NCBI RefSeq assembly: GCF_001905905.1
Contig: NZ_LIVT01000004.1
Span: 467,566 to 531,565 of the forward strand
Length of the DNA: 64,000 nt
From: Streptomyces sp. CB02366
GTDB lineage: Bacteria; Actinomycetota; Actinomycetes; Streptomycetales; Streptomycetaceae
Direction: 5' to 3'
In this document: piece after piece, positions 8,016 through 16,640 of the stretch
How positions within the stretch are numbered: position 1 is the first letter of the stretch
How the letters are laid out: each line of letters starts with the position of its first letter
Translations under genes and position numbers: made by a program
The notes under the pieces: model-generated
The model's database searches: none
The model's input: only the letters and a program-made list of their open reading frames with translations
Told to the model about the DNA's origin: nothing

Positions 8016-9446
8016 TCAGAGGCCGCCGGCCTCCTGGCCCGCGCGCTGCCAGGGGCGGCACAGGAGCAGGAAGCAGCCCACCGCCGCCGCGGCGCAGACC
8101 ACCTGGACCACGGCCATCGGGACGGCCGTGTCCTCCCCCGCGATCCCGACCAGCGGGGAGGCGACGGCTCCGATGAGGAACGAGGACGTGCCGAGCAGCG
8201 CGGAGGCGGAGCCCGCCGCGTGCTTGGTCCGCATCAGCGCCTGGGCGTTGGTGTTCGGCATCGCGAGGCCCATCGCCGACATCAGGACGAAGAGTCCGGC
8301 CGCGACCGGGACGAGCCCGACCTCGCCGAAGACGCCGAGTGTCATGAGCAGCAGGGCGACGGCGGCCAGCACGATCACGGCGAGGCCGAAGCCGAGCACC
8401 TTGTCGAGGCTGATCCGGCCGACGAGGAGTTTGCCGTTGATCTGCCCGACGACGATCAGGCCGATCGAGTTGAGCCCGAAGAGCAGGCTGAACGTCTGCG
8501 GCGAGGCCCCGTAGATCTCCTGGACGACGAACGGGGAGGCGGAGATGTACGCGAACAGGACGGCGAAGGCGAGACCGCCCGTGACCATGTAGCCGGTGAA
8601 GACCCGGTCGGCGAGCAGTCCGCGCATGGTGCGCAGGGCGTCGGCGACCCCGCCGGTGTGGCGGTCGGCCGGCGGCAGCGTCTCGTGCAGCCACTTCCAC
8701 ACGACGAGGGTGAGCACGATGCCGACGGCGGTCAGCACGACGAAGATGCCCCGCCAGTCGGTGACGCGCAGGACCTGCCCGCCGATCAGCGGCGCGATGA
8801 TCGGGGCGACGCCGGAGATCAGCATGAGGGTGGAGAAGAAGCGGGCCATCTCCACGCCGTCGTACAGGTCGCGCACCACGGCCCGCGCGATCACGATGCC
8901 GGCCGCGCCCGCGAGCCCCTGGAGGAGGCGGAAGCCGATGAGGAGTCCGGCGGTGGGGGCCAGGGCGCAGATCGCGGTGGCGAGGACGTAGACGACCATG
9001 CCGAGCAGCAGGGGCGTGCGGCGGCCCCAGCGGTCGCTCATCGGTCCGACGACGAGCTGGCCGAGCGCCATACCGGCCAGGCACGCGGTCAGCGTGAGCT
9101 GGACGGTGGCGGCGGGAGCGCTCAGGGAGTCGGTGACCGCCGGGAGCGCCGGGAGGTACATGTCCATGGAGAGCGGCGGGAGGGCGGTGAGTCCGCCGAG
9201 GACCAGGGTGACCAGGAGTCCGGTACGGCGGGTGGCCTTCGCCGCCCCGCCTCCGGGGCCCGCCGCGCCGGGAAGGGCCGGCGGGCCGGGCAGCCCGGCC
9301 GGGGCGGTGGCCTGCGGGGCCCCCGGGTCCACGGAGAGCGCGCCCGCGTCGCCGTGCGGGACGACGGGTGCGTCATCGGTCCCGGGACCGTTCCCGGAAG
9401 GGGGTATGTGCGCTCGCTGGGCCCGGCTGCCGCCGCTCTCCGGCAT
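8016..9446 (-). CDS. Bcr/CflA-family MFS drug exporter
   Basis: A 12-helix proton-coupled exporter of the DHA1 (Bcr/CflA) group. It shows the motif GPMSDRWGRR after the second helix and the family segments PPLSMDMYLPALP and LIGGQVL. The Gly/Pro/Ala-rich tail of about 75 residues ahead of helix 1 is unusual, so the true start may be further in. I place it at the ATG at 9446 because GGAG lies six bases before it, whereas ATG at 9458 has no ribosome site. The neighbouring plus-strand oxidoreductase gene is divergent. Substrate unknown. Confidence 0.88.
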   Translation of the reverse strand: MPESGGSRAQRAHIPPSGNGPGTDDAPVVPHGDAGALSVDPGAPQATAPAGLPGPPALPGAAGPGGGAAKATRRTGLLVTLVLGGLTALPPLSMDMYLPALPAVTDSLSAPAATVQLTLTACLAGMALGQLVVGPMSDRWGRRTPLLLGMVVYVLATAICALAPTAGLLIGFRLLQGLAGAAGIVIARAVVRDLYDGVEMARFFSTLMLISGVAPIIAPLIGGQVLRVTDWRGIFVVLTAVGIVLTLVVWKWLHETLPPADRHTGGVADALRTMRGLLADRVFTGYMVTGGLAFAVLFAYISASPFVVQEIYGASPQTFSLLFGLNSIGLIVVGQINGKLLVGRISLDKVLGFGLAVIVLAAVALLLMTLGVFGEVGLVPVAAGLFVLMSAMGLAMPNTNAQALMRTKHAAGSASALLGTSSFLIGAVASPLVGIAGEDTAVPMAVVQVVCAAAAVGCFLLLCRPWQRAGQEAGGL

Positions 9447-9535
9447 TCTCATCTCCACATCGTTGAATCCGCATCTATGCTCTCAGCTCGGCCGGAGTGG
9501 TCGATACCTTTTCGGGGCGGGCTGGGGTGGCGGAG

Positions 9536-10552
9536 ATGGCTGGAGCGACGGGCGCGGGCACGGGCACGGTGCGCTGGGGCGTGCTGGCGACGGGCGGCAT
9601 AGCCGCGACGTTCACGGCGGACGTCCAGCGGCTGCCGGACGCCGAGGTGGTGGCGGTGGCGTCGCGCACGGAGGCGTCGGCGCGGGCCTTCGCGGAGCGG
9701 CACCGGGTGGGGCGGGCGTACGGGAGCTGGGCGGAGCTGGTGGCGGACGACGAGGTGGACGTGGTGTACGTGGCCACCCCGCACTCGGCGCACCACGCGG
9801 CGGCCTCGCTCGCGCTGCGGGCCGGGAAGCACGTGCTGTGCGAGAAGGCGTTCACCCTCAACAGCCGGGAGGCGGAGGAGCTGGTGGCGCTGGCCCGCGA
9901 GCGGGGCCTGTTCCTGATGGAGGCCATGTGGACCTATCTCAACCCGGTGGTCCGCCGGCTGACGGAGCTGGTGCGGGACGGGGCGATCGGCGAGATCAGG
10001 ACCGTGCAGGCGGACTTCGGTTTCGCCGGCGACGTCGCCCCCGGACACCGGCTGCGCGATCCGGACCTGGGCGGCGGGGCGCTGCTGGACCTCGGGGTGT
10101 ACCCCGTGTCGTTCGCCCATCTGCTGCTGGGCGAGCCGGACCGGGTGGCGGCCCACGCGCTGCTGTCGCCGGAGGGTGTGGACCTGAACACCGGCATGCT
10201 GCTCGGCTGGGACTCGGGGGCGTCCGCGCTGCTGTCCTGTTCGATCGTCGGCCACCATCCGACGGCGGCCACCGTGATCGGGACGGCCGGGCGGATCGAC
10301 GTACCGCGCGACTTCTTCCACCCGGACCACCTCGTGCTGCGGCGGGCGGGCGCGGAGCCGGAGACGATCACGTCGGGGCCGGGCCCGCGGGGGCTGTCGG
10401 GCATGCAGTACGAGGCGGCCGAGGTGGCGCGCGCGGTGCGGGCGGGCGAGCCGGAGTCCCCGCTCGTGCCGCTGGAGGGGTCGCTGGCGGTGATGCGGAC
10501 GCTCGACGCGGTACGGGACCGCATCGGCGTCCGCTATCCGGCGGACCGCTGA
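9536..10552 (+). CDS. Gfo/Idh/MocA-family NAD(P)-dependent oxidoreductase
   Basis: A 338-residue sugar or cyclitol dehydrogenase-type protein. The N-terminal Rossmann fold shows GVLATGGIAATF near residue 14, followed by VDVVYVATPHSAHHAAAS and the dinucleotide-binding EKAFTLN (EKP-type motif with A for P). The C-terminal part has GGGALLDLGVYPVSFAHLLL, where the Asp and His positions typical of the catalytic region can be seen. Start ATG at 9536; an upstream GTG at 9497 in the same frame is possible. Substrate cannot be predicted. Confidence 0.9.
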   Translation: MAGATGAGTGTVRWGVLATGGIAATFTADVQRLPDAEVVAVASRTEASARAFAERHRVGRAYGSWAELVADDEVDVVYVATPHSAHHAAASLALRAGKHVLCEKAFTLNSREAEELVALARERGLFLMEAMWTYLNPVVRRLTELVRDGAIGEIRTVQADFGFAGDVAPGHRLRDPDLGGGALLDLGVYPVSFAHLLLGEPDRVAAHALLSPEGVDLNTGMLLGWDSGASALLSCSIVGHHPTAATVIGTAGRIDVPRDFFHPDHLVLRRAGAEPETITSGPGPRGLSGMQYEAAEVARAVRAGEPESPLVPLEGSLAVMRTLDAVRDRIGVRYPADR

Positions 10553-10562
10553 ACCCGCGCGG

Positions 10563-12230
10563 TCACGCGGGGGTGAGCCCCGGGTTCCCGGCCTCGGTGG
10601 TGAACGAGGCGGCGGTGGTGACGGGCGCGCCGGGGGTGGTGACGGCCGCGACCGTGCGGAAGTCGGCGCGGGCCTCCGTCGTGCCGAGGGTGATCAGCGC
10701 GTAGCCGCGCCGCCCGTTGTAGTGCTTGAGGTGCGGGTTGGCGCGGGTCTGGTTCTCCCAGTTGGCGGGCCGGTCCGCGCCGTCCTTGCCGCTGGCGATC
10801 GAGGTGGTGACGATCTCGGTGCCGACCGTGCGCGAGGCGGGGTCGTCGAAGTCCTTCTTCAGGTCGAAGGCGTAGGAGACGTGGACGTCGCCGGTGAGGA
10901 CCATGAGGTTGTCCACTCCGGCCGCCTCGGCTCCGGCGAGCACCCGCTGCCGGGAGGCGGGGTAGCCGTCCCAGGAGTCCATGGAGAGCTTGAAGGCGTC
11001 GGTGGGCACGTCGCGCCGCCGGGCGAAGGTGACCTGTTGCGGGACGACGTTCCAGGTGGCGTCCGAGGCCCGCCAGCCGTCGATCAGCCAGCGCTCCTGG
11101 GCGGCCCCGGTCATGGTGCGCGCGGGGTCCTCGGACTCGGGGCCGGGGGTGCGCCAGCCGTCGCCGTACGCCTGGTCGCTGCGGTACTGGCGGGTGTCGA
11201 GGATGTCGAACTGGGCGAGCCGGCCGAACGTCAGGCGGCGGTAGAGCCGCATGTCGGGTCCGGTGGGGCGCTGGGGGGTGCGCAGCGGCTGGTTCTCCCA
11301 GTACGCGCGGTACGCGGCGGCCCGGCGGAGCAGGAACTCCTCGGGCGGCACGTCGTTCTCGGGGGTGCCGCCCGCGTAGTTGTTCTCGGTCTCGTGGTCG
11401 TCCCAGGTGACGACGAAGGGGTGGGCGGCGTGGGCGGCGCTCAGGTCCGGGTCGGTCTTGTAGAGGGCGTACCGCAGCCGGTAGTCCTCCAGGGTGACGG
11501 TCTCGCGGTTGAAGTGCGCGGGGAGCTGGCGGTCGGTGTAGTTGCGGGCGCCGCCGACGGCGTTGACGGCGTACTCGTAGAGGTAGTCGCCGAGGTGGAA
11601 GACGGCGTCGACGTCCTCGGCGGCCAGGTGGCGGTAGGCGGTGAAGTAGCCGTCGTGGTACGCCTGGCAGGAGACGGCCGCCAGGGCCAGGGAGCTGGTG
11701 CGGGCTCCGGCGGCCGGGGCGGTGCGGGTGCGGCCGACCGGGCTGGTCCAGTCGCCGGTGCGGAAGCGGTAGTAGTAGACCCGGCCGGAGGCGAGGCCCT
11801 GGACCTCGGCGCGGACGCTGTGGGCGAACTCGTGGTGGGCGGTGGCCGATCCGCGCCGCTCGATACGGCGGAAGCCCTCGTCGCGGGCCACCTCCCAGCG
11901 CACCTCGACCCGGGCGCGCGGCAGTCCGCCGCCCGGCTCGTAGGGGCGGGGGGCGAGCCGGGTCCAGATCAGGACCGACGACGGGTGCGGGTCGCCGGAG
12001 GCGACGCCGAGGGTGAACGGGTTCTCGGCGATGCGGCGGGCGTCGAGTTCGGCGGCGCTCGCGGTCCCCGCGGCGGGCAGGTTCACCGCGAACGCGAGCG
12101 CGGCGGCGGCCCCGGTGGCGGTCAGGAAGCGTCTGCGTCCCACGCCCGGTTCGAGCAGCCGTGCGGCGGCGCGGAGTTCGGTGGCCCGTGTGTCCTGATC
12201 GGGCGTCATGATGGTCTGTGCTGCTGGCAT
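10563..12230 (-). CDS. phoD: Alkaline phosphatase D (PhoD-like), Tat-exported
   Basis: Secreted metallophosphatase or phosphodiesterase of the PhoD family, 555 residues. The N-terminus carries a twin-arginine signal (GRRRFLTATGAAA at residues about 31-43, Ala-rich h-region ending ASA). The mature part has the PhoD N-domain (TLGVASGDPHPSSVLIWTRL) and metal-site segments FHLGDYLYEY, TWDDHETENNYAGG and MVLTGDVHVSYAF. All expected ligands (Asp, His, Glu) appear intact. ATG at 12230 follows GAGGAGGGG. No convincing PHO box was found upstream, so phosphate control is not shown. Confidence 0.93.
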   Translation of the reverse strand: MPAAQTIMTPDQDTRATELRAAARLLEPGVGRRRFLTATGAAAALAFAVNLPAAGTASAAELDARRIAENPFTLGVASGDPHPSSVLIWTRLAPRPYEPGGGLPRARVEVRWEVARDEGFRRIERRGSATAHHEFAHSVRAEVQGLASGRVYYYRFRTGDWTSPVGRTRTAPAAGARTSSLALAAVSCQAYHDGYFTAYRHLAAEDVDAVFHLGDYLYEYAVNAVGGARNYTDRQLPAHFNRETVTLEDYRLRYALYKTDPDLSAAHAAHPFVVTWDDHETENNYAGGTPENDVPPEEFLLRRAAAYRAYWENQPLRTPQRPTGPDMRLYRRLTFGRLAQFDILDTRQYRSDQAYGDGWRTPGPESEDPARTMTGAAQERWLIDGWRASDATWNVVPQQVTFARRRDVPTDAFKLSMDSWDGYPASRQRVLAGAEAAGVDNLMVLTGDVHVSYAFDLKKDFDDPASRTVGTEIVTTSIASGKDGADRPANWENQTRANPHLKHYNGRRGYALITLGTTEARADFRTVAAVTTPGAPVTTAASFTTEAGNPGLTPA

Positions 12231-12374
12231 GTGCCCCTCCTCAGCCCGGATGCTGTCGGCATTCATGGCACTCGCACGTGACGACGCACCGTTGTCGCGT
12301 GCACCACATCCGCATGGCGGGTCGATGAGCACCGCGTGCGCCGCCCGCGGACCTGTCCCGTACGCTGCCGGGCC

Positions 12375-13202
12375 ATGAACAAGGAGCAGACCGAGCAGAA
12401 CGAACGGACCGAGCGGGCAGGGCGGGGCGAGGCGGCCGGGCGGACCGGCGGGGCGGACCGGAAGGTCGCCGTGGTCACGGGGGCGGGATCGGGGATCGGG
12501 CGGGCCGTCGCGCTCGCCCTGGCGGGCGCCGGCTGGTCGCTCGCGCTCGCGGGCCGGCGGGCCGAGCCGCTGGCGGAGACGGCGGCCGGCGCGGGGGGCG
12601 CCGAGGCGCTGTGCGTCACCGCGGACGTGGCGGAGGCCGCCGAGGTGGACGCGCTCTTCGCCGCCGTACGGGAGCGGTTCGGGCGGGTGGACCTGCTGTT
12701 CAACAACGCGGGCACGTTCGGCCCCGGCGGTGTGCCGCTGGAGGAGCTCGCCGTGGCGGACTGGCGGGCGGTGGTGGACGTGAACCTGACGGGGGCGTTC
12801 CTGTGCGCGCAGGCGGCGTACCGGCTGATGAAGGAGCAGGACCCGCAGGGCGGTCGGATCATCAACAACGGATCGGTCTCCGCCCACGCGCCCCGGCCGC
12901 ACTCGATCGCGTACACCGCGACCAAGCACGCCGTCACGGGGCTGACGAAGTCGCTGTCGCTGGACGGCCGTCCGTACCGGATCGCCTGCGGCCAGATCGA
13001 CGTCGGCAACGCGGCGACGGAGATGACCGAGCGGATGCGGACCGGAATCCTCCAGGCCAACGGGGAGCTGATGGTGGAGCCGGTGATGGCGGCGGCGGAC
13101 GTGGCGCGGACGGTGGTGCACATGGCGGAGCTGCCGTTGGAGGCGAACGTCCAGTTCGCCACGGTGATGGCGACGAACATGCCGTACGTCGGGCGCGGCT
13201 GA
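12375..13202 (+). CDS. SDR-family oxidoreductase
   Basis: A 275-residue classical short-chain dehydrogenase/reductase. After a charged, Gln/Glu-rich tail of about 28 residues come the cofactor motif TGAGSGIG (about 36-43), NNAG (about 112-115), the catalytic Ser in NNGSVSA and the YTATK active-site pair. The full triad is present. The position after the second strand is ARR-like, suggesting NADP(H) preference (inference). Divergent from phoD across 144 bp. Substrate unknown. Confidence 0.92.
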   Translation: MNKEQTEQNERTERAGRGEAAGRTGGADRKVAVVTGAGSGIGRAVALALAGAGWSLALAGRRAEPLAETAAGAGGAEALCVTADVAEAAEVDALFAAVRERFGRVDLLFNNAGTFGPGGVPLEELAVADWRAVVDVNLTGAFLCAQAAYRLMKEQDPQGGRIINNGSVSAHAPRPHSIAYTATKHAVTGLTKSLSLDGRPYRIACGQIDVGNAATEMTERMRTGILQANGELMVEPVMAAADVARTVVHMAELPLEANVQFATVMATNMPYVGRG

Positions 13203-13288
13203 GTCCGGACGCGCCGTTCGGAGGCGGCCGGACCGGGACGCCGCCCCGTTCGGGCGCGGCCGTCTCCGGCACGATCACTTTCGTTCGA

Positions 13289-13308
13289 AAGGTGCATGAA
13301 GGTGCACG
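13289..13308 (+). repeat. Tandem 10-bp direct repeat upstream of the lamin-tail gene
   Basis: AAGGTGCATG is followed directly by AAGGTGCACG, about 120 bp before the lamin-tail gene start. Two adjacent near-identical half sites could bind a regulator. A TATGAT element at 13376-13381 is a candidate -10 for the same gene, without a good -35. Confidence 0.35.
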
Positions 13309-13427
13309 AACTGGCCGCCCAGTGACCGTTTTTGCGGGTTTCTCCATCCGTGACCGCGCCAGGGTGCACTGTCCGTATGATCGCATCCTGTTACCCCTTC
13401 ACCGGAACGACACATAAGGAACACCGC

Positions 13428-13907
13428 ATGCGCATACGCACGGCCGCGCCGCTCGCCCTGGTCGCCGCCACCGCCCTGGCCGGCTCGCTCCTCGCCACGG
13501 CGGTCCCGGCCACGGCCGCCGCCCACCAGGGAGGGCTGCACTTCGGCGCCGTCCAGTACGACGGTCCCGGCAAGGACGACCGGTCGAAGAAGTCGCTGAA
13601 CGCCGAGTGGGTGAACATCCACAACAACGGCAAGAAGAAGGTCCAGCTCAAGGGCTACAAGGTGAAGGACAACACCGGCTACACCTACACCTTCGGCAGT
13701 TACACGATCGGCGCGGGCAAGACGGTCAAGCTGCGCACCGGCAAGGGCGAGAACGTCTCGGGCACCGTGCACTGGAACCGGGGCTCGTACGTCTGGAACA
13801 ACACCGGCGACAAGGCCCGGCTGATCAAGCCGAACGGGAAGCTCCAGGACTCCTGCTCCTGGGGGAAGTCCACCAAGGCCAACAAGGGTGCCAAGAACTG
13901 CCACTGA
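13428..13907 (+). CDS. Secreted lamin-tail-domain (LTD) protein
   Basis: A 159-residue exported protein: Ala-rich signal peptide (residues 1-31, ending ATAAA), then a single lamin-tail-type immunoglobulin fold of about 125 residues. The segments LNAEWVNIHNN, YTFGSYTIGAGKTVKLRTG and VWNNTGDKARL are the family hallmarks. The mature protein is strongly basic (many Lys), which suits binding to nucleic acid or anionic cell-wall polymers (inference). ATG at 13428 follows AAGGA by seven bases. In bacteria LTD proteins are secreted or attached to surface nucleases; here the domain stands alone. Confidence 0.85.
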   Translation: MRIRTAAPLALVAATALAGSLLATAVPATAAAHQGGLHFGAVQYDGPGKDDRSKKSLNAEWVNIHNNGKKKVQLKGYKVKDNTGYTYTFGSYTIGAGKTVKLRTGKGENVSGTVHWNRGSYVWNNTGDKARLIKPNGKLQDSCSWGKSTKANKGAKNCH

Positions 13908-14240
13908 CGCGTCGTCGGCGGCATGTCCGCCGGACGGCCCGTAGGCCGGGGGCCGGGCGCGGAACGAGGGTCCGCGACCGGCCCCCTCCCGCATGCCGGG
14001 GCAGGGGCGGGTGCCGTACCAGGCCGTGCCGGGCTGGGCCGTGCCGGGCCGTCAGCGGAGCCGCGGGAGGCGCGCCGGGCGGCTGTGCGGGAGGTCGGGA
14101 ATGGCGGGCGCAACGGGGCGGGTGGAGAGCTGCATGACACCTGATCCCGGGCCCGAGGTCCTGCGCTACCGGGGTAGTCGCTGTGCTCTTCCGTTTGCGG
14201 GGGAGGTGAAGCGTTTCTGGGCGTTGCTCTGGCCTGCAGG
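13908..14240. other. Gene-free stretch next to the transposase remnant
   Basis: 333 bp without a credible gene. A short GGCGG/CCGCC hairpin right after the lamin-tail stop may be its terminator. GC-rich repeats of the CCGTGCCGGGC type occupy 14010-14060. The part adjoining the transposase stop (about 14140-14240) has a different texture and may be the end of the insertion sequence, but I could not define an end hairpin. Confidence 0.4.
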
Positions 14241-14612
14241 CTAGAGCGGACGGTTCTGCTGCTCGATGTACTGACGGACGCTCGACAGCGGCGCGCCGCC
14301 GACTGATCCGGCGAAGTAGGAACCGGACCACAGCCGCTGAGCCCGCCAGTAGTGCCGGACGAGGTCGGGAAACTCCTGGCGGAGTCTGCGGGGGCTGACG
14401 CCTTTCAGCGAGTTGACCAGCTTGGACAGGGCCACCTTCGGCGGGAAGTTCACCAGCAGGTGCACGTGGTTGTTCTGGCCGTTGAACTCCACCAGCTCAC
14501 ACTCGAAGTCTTCGCACACGGCGCGCACGATCTCCTCCATGCGCATCCGGTGCGTGCCCTTGAAGACCTTGTGCCAGTACTTCGTCACGAAAACCAAGTG
14601 CAGGGCGCCGGG
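14241..14612 (-). pseudogene. IS200/IS605-family transposase (TnpA), 5'-truncated
   Basis: The frame encodes most of a Y1 HUH transposase: LHLVFVTKYWHKVF near its beginning, the metal-binding NNHVHLLVNFPP, LVNSLKGVSPRRLR and the catalytic-Tyr segment SSVRQYIEQQ. The normal first 20-25 residues before LHLVFVTKY are missing: the frame continues upstream to 14693 but is unrelated Arg/Pro-rich sequence. There is no tnpB. Best read as a fossil of a single-strand transposon that lost its 5' end, so it is probably immobile. A very short active variant is less likely. Confidence 0.8.
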
Positions 14613-14732
14613 AACGGCCGCGGCGCGGCTCGGAACCGTGCGCCGCCGCCCGGGCCGGGCGGCGGGCGGCGTCGTTCCGCCGCCCTTCCGCACGCTCCGG
14701 TCCCCGCGCCGGGCCGCCCTCCGGGGCCGGAC

Positions 14733-15797
14733 TCAGCCGACGGCGCCCTCGGCCCCGACGGGCTCCTTGGCCGAGGAGACGGCCGGGGAGACGGCCGGGG
14801 AGACACGGGCGTACCAGCGCTCCGTCTCCTCCGGGTCGAGGGTGCGTTCCAGCAGGACGTCGCCGCGCATGCCGGGGAAGAACCGGCCGGCGGGCCAGGA
14901 CCGCCGGCAGGACGGCTCGTCCAGGACCAGCAGCCGGACGCCGTCGACCACCGGGATGCCGGCGGGCGCGCCCTCGTTCCCGATCGGTTCGCCGGTCGGG
15001 GCCGTCAGGTCGAAGGAGCCCTCGGTCGCCACCTGTCCGGGGGTCTCCCGGCAGACGGCCGCCTCCTGGGGCGCGGGGGCGCGGCCCTCCACATGGCCGC
15101 CGCCGATGAGCGCGTCGGCGAGCAGGGTGTGCAGCTGGAAGTTGTCCCCGACGCCGGACAGCCGCAGCAGGTAGCCGGTGCCGCTGGCCCGGTGGAGGAC
15201 GACGAGCGGTTCGCCGTCCAGCACCATGAGGGCGTAGGCGAGGGAGGTGAACTCCTGGCCGGACGCCTCCGCCACGGTGGCGAGCAGCCGCAGCAGCCCG
15301 CTCCGGTCGGCGACCCCGTCGCGTACCGCACGGTCGTTCAGCAGGGCGACGGCCGCCGACTCCCACGAGCGGAGCGTCCACCACCCGAGCGCCGGATCGA
15401 GCCCCGTACGCTCGACGGCCTCCGCGTCCGGGCCCCCGTCGTCCGGCACGGGGAAGGCTCCGCCGCCGCTGGCGGCCCACGCCCCGGCGAAGGCGGCGGC
15501 CTGCTCCAGGGCCCACCGCAGACCGGCCAGGACGCCCGGGGCGCAGCGCCCGGGGTCGGCGCCGCGCTCGACGCACGCCCCGACGAGGACGGCGACGACG
15601 GCACGGGGGCCGGGGGGCGCCTGCTCCAGCACGGCGGCGAGCCGCGGCCCGCCGTCCAGCAGCTCCGACTCCCGGGCCTGGCCGAAGGTCTCCTGCAACC
15701 GGCCGAACGCCTTGCGGAACCGCTTGGCGTCCTGCGCCGTCACCGCGGACTCGAAGTCGGCGACGGCACCCCCGAACCCGGCTTTACCGAATATCAT
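14733..15797 (-). CDS. Hypothetical cytoplasmic protein
   Basis: A 354-residue acidic protein starting MIFGKAGFGG at ATG 15797. The N-terminal 60 residues look helical (FRKAFGRLQETFGQARE), and the middle is Ala/Leu-rich. The C-terminus carries a small duplicated motif SPAVSPAVSS before a charged end. No signal peptide, membrane segment or catalytic signature is seen and I do not recognise the family. Codon use is like the neighbours, so it is probably a real Streptomyces gene rather than part of the adjacent insertion remnant. Confidence 0.7.
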   Translation of the reverse strand: MIFGKAGFGGAVADFESAVTAQDAKRFRKAFGRLQETFGQARESELLDGGPRLAAVLEQAPPGPRAVVAVLVGACVERGADPGRCAPGVLAGLRWALEQAAAFAGAWAASGGGAFPVPDDGGPDAEAVERTGLDPALGWWTLRSWESAAVALLNDRAVRDGVADRSGLLRLLATVAEASGQEFTSLAYALMVLDGEPLVVLHRASGTGYLLRLSGVGDNFQLHTLLADALIGGGHVEGRAPAPQEAAVCRETPGQVATEGSFDLTAPTGEPIGNEGAPAGIPVVDGVRLLVLDEPSCRRSWPAGRFFPGMRGDVLLERTLDPEETERWYARVSPAVSPAVSSAKEPVGAEGAVG

Positions 15798-15906
15798 TCC
15801 AGCACTTTATCGATGGTCCGCCGGGGCCACGAAGCCGGTCGCCGCCCCGCGTCCACCGCCCCTCACCGCCCCGAGTCCCCGGCGTCGCGGGAAGGCCCCG
15901 GGCCTC

Positions 15907-16533
15907 TCACCGCACGAACACCCCCGCCCGCGCCGCCGCGACGGCAGCGGCGGCGGCGCGGTCGGCCGCCGCCTCGTCCAGCGGGGCGCCACTGGCCAGC
16001 AGCCGGTAGTAGAGGGGCGCCGACACCGCAGCGACGACCTCGCCCGGATCGGTGCCCACGGGCAGTTCCCCGCGCTCGACCGCCGCCTCCACGCAGCCCG
16101 ACCACTCGCCGATCCGCACCGCGTAGAAGCGGTGCAGAGCCTCGGCGGTCCGCCGGTCGCAGGTGGCGGCGGCGATCACGGCCGCGAAGAGAGCCCCCTG
16201 CCGGGCGTCGGTGAGCGTACTCACCACGAGGCGGGCGTTGGCCCGGAGGTCCTCGGCGATCGACCCGGTGTCGGCGCGCGGCGCCGACTGCTCCGCCATG
16301 TCCGAGAGCAGGTCGGCCACCAGTCCCGCCGGGTGGGACCAGCGCCGGTAGACGGTCGTCTTGCCGACCTCGGCCCGCCGGGCGACGTCGGCCAGGTCGA
16401 GCCCGTCGAATCCGTGCTCGGCCAGCGCGTCCCCGGCCGCGCGCAGCACCGCCTCCCGTACGCGGGCGGTACGGCCGCCGGGGCGCACCGTCCCGGGCTC
16501 CAGGCCGTCCGCGTCCGAACCTTCAGAAGTCAT
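15907..16533 (-). CDS. TetR-family regulator of the adjacent exporter
   Basis: A 208-residue regulator with helix-turn-helix at residues about 28-72 (DLADVARRAEVGKTTVYRRW). The Ala-rich C-terminal domain resembles the TetR_C domain of exporter repressors. It is divergent from a DHA2 MFS gene, with 107 bp between start codons containing a clear inverted repeat. The expected logic is drug-responsive repression of both genes. Seen: arrangement and operator-like repeat. Inferred: regulation. Confidence 0.93.
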   Translation of the reverse strand: MTSEGSDADGLEPGTVRPGGRTARVREAVLRAAGDALAEHGFDGLDLADVARRAEVGKTTVYRRWSHPAGLVADLLSDMAEQSAPRADTGSIAEDLRANARLVVSTLTDARQGALFAAVIAAATCDRRTAEALHRFYAVRIGEWSGCVEAAVERGELPVGTDPGEVVAAVSAPLYYRLLASGAPLDEAAADRAAAAAVAAARAGVFVR

Positions 16534-16585
16534 AACGGGTCTCCAGTTCCATTAACTCCACCACCCCTGTTACGGTGACACCACC

Positions 16586-16609
16586 TTAACGGAACCACGG
16601 AACCGTTAA
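16586..16609. promoter_or_regulatory. Inverted-repeat operator between tetR and the DHA2 exporter
   Basis: A perfect 7-bp inverted repeat TTAACGG (16586-16592) and CCGTTAA (16603-16609), with a 10-bp spacer that also contains GGAACCACGGAACC. Related half sites GTTACGG and ATTAACT lie just upstream, so several operators may be clustered. It is located 32 bp before the exporter start. Confidence 0.65.
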
Positions 16610-16640
16610 CGAGTCCCCTGCTCAGGAAGGCGTCCTCGCC

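Noticed and set aside
8220..9602. Plus-strand frame opposite the Bcr/CflA exporter
   Set aside because: Highly charged Asp/Glu/Arg/Gln antisense frame with no domain; the exporter on the other strand is unambiguous.
10563..12290. PHO box in front of phoD
   Set aside because: The upstream region lacks two adjacent GTTCACC-like units, so phosphate control could not be supported.
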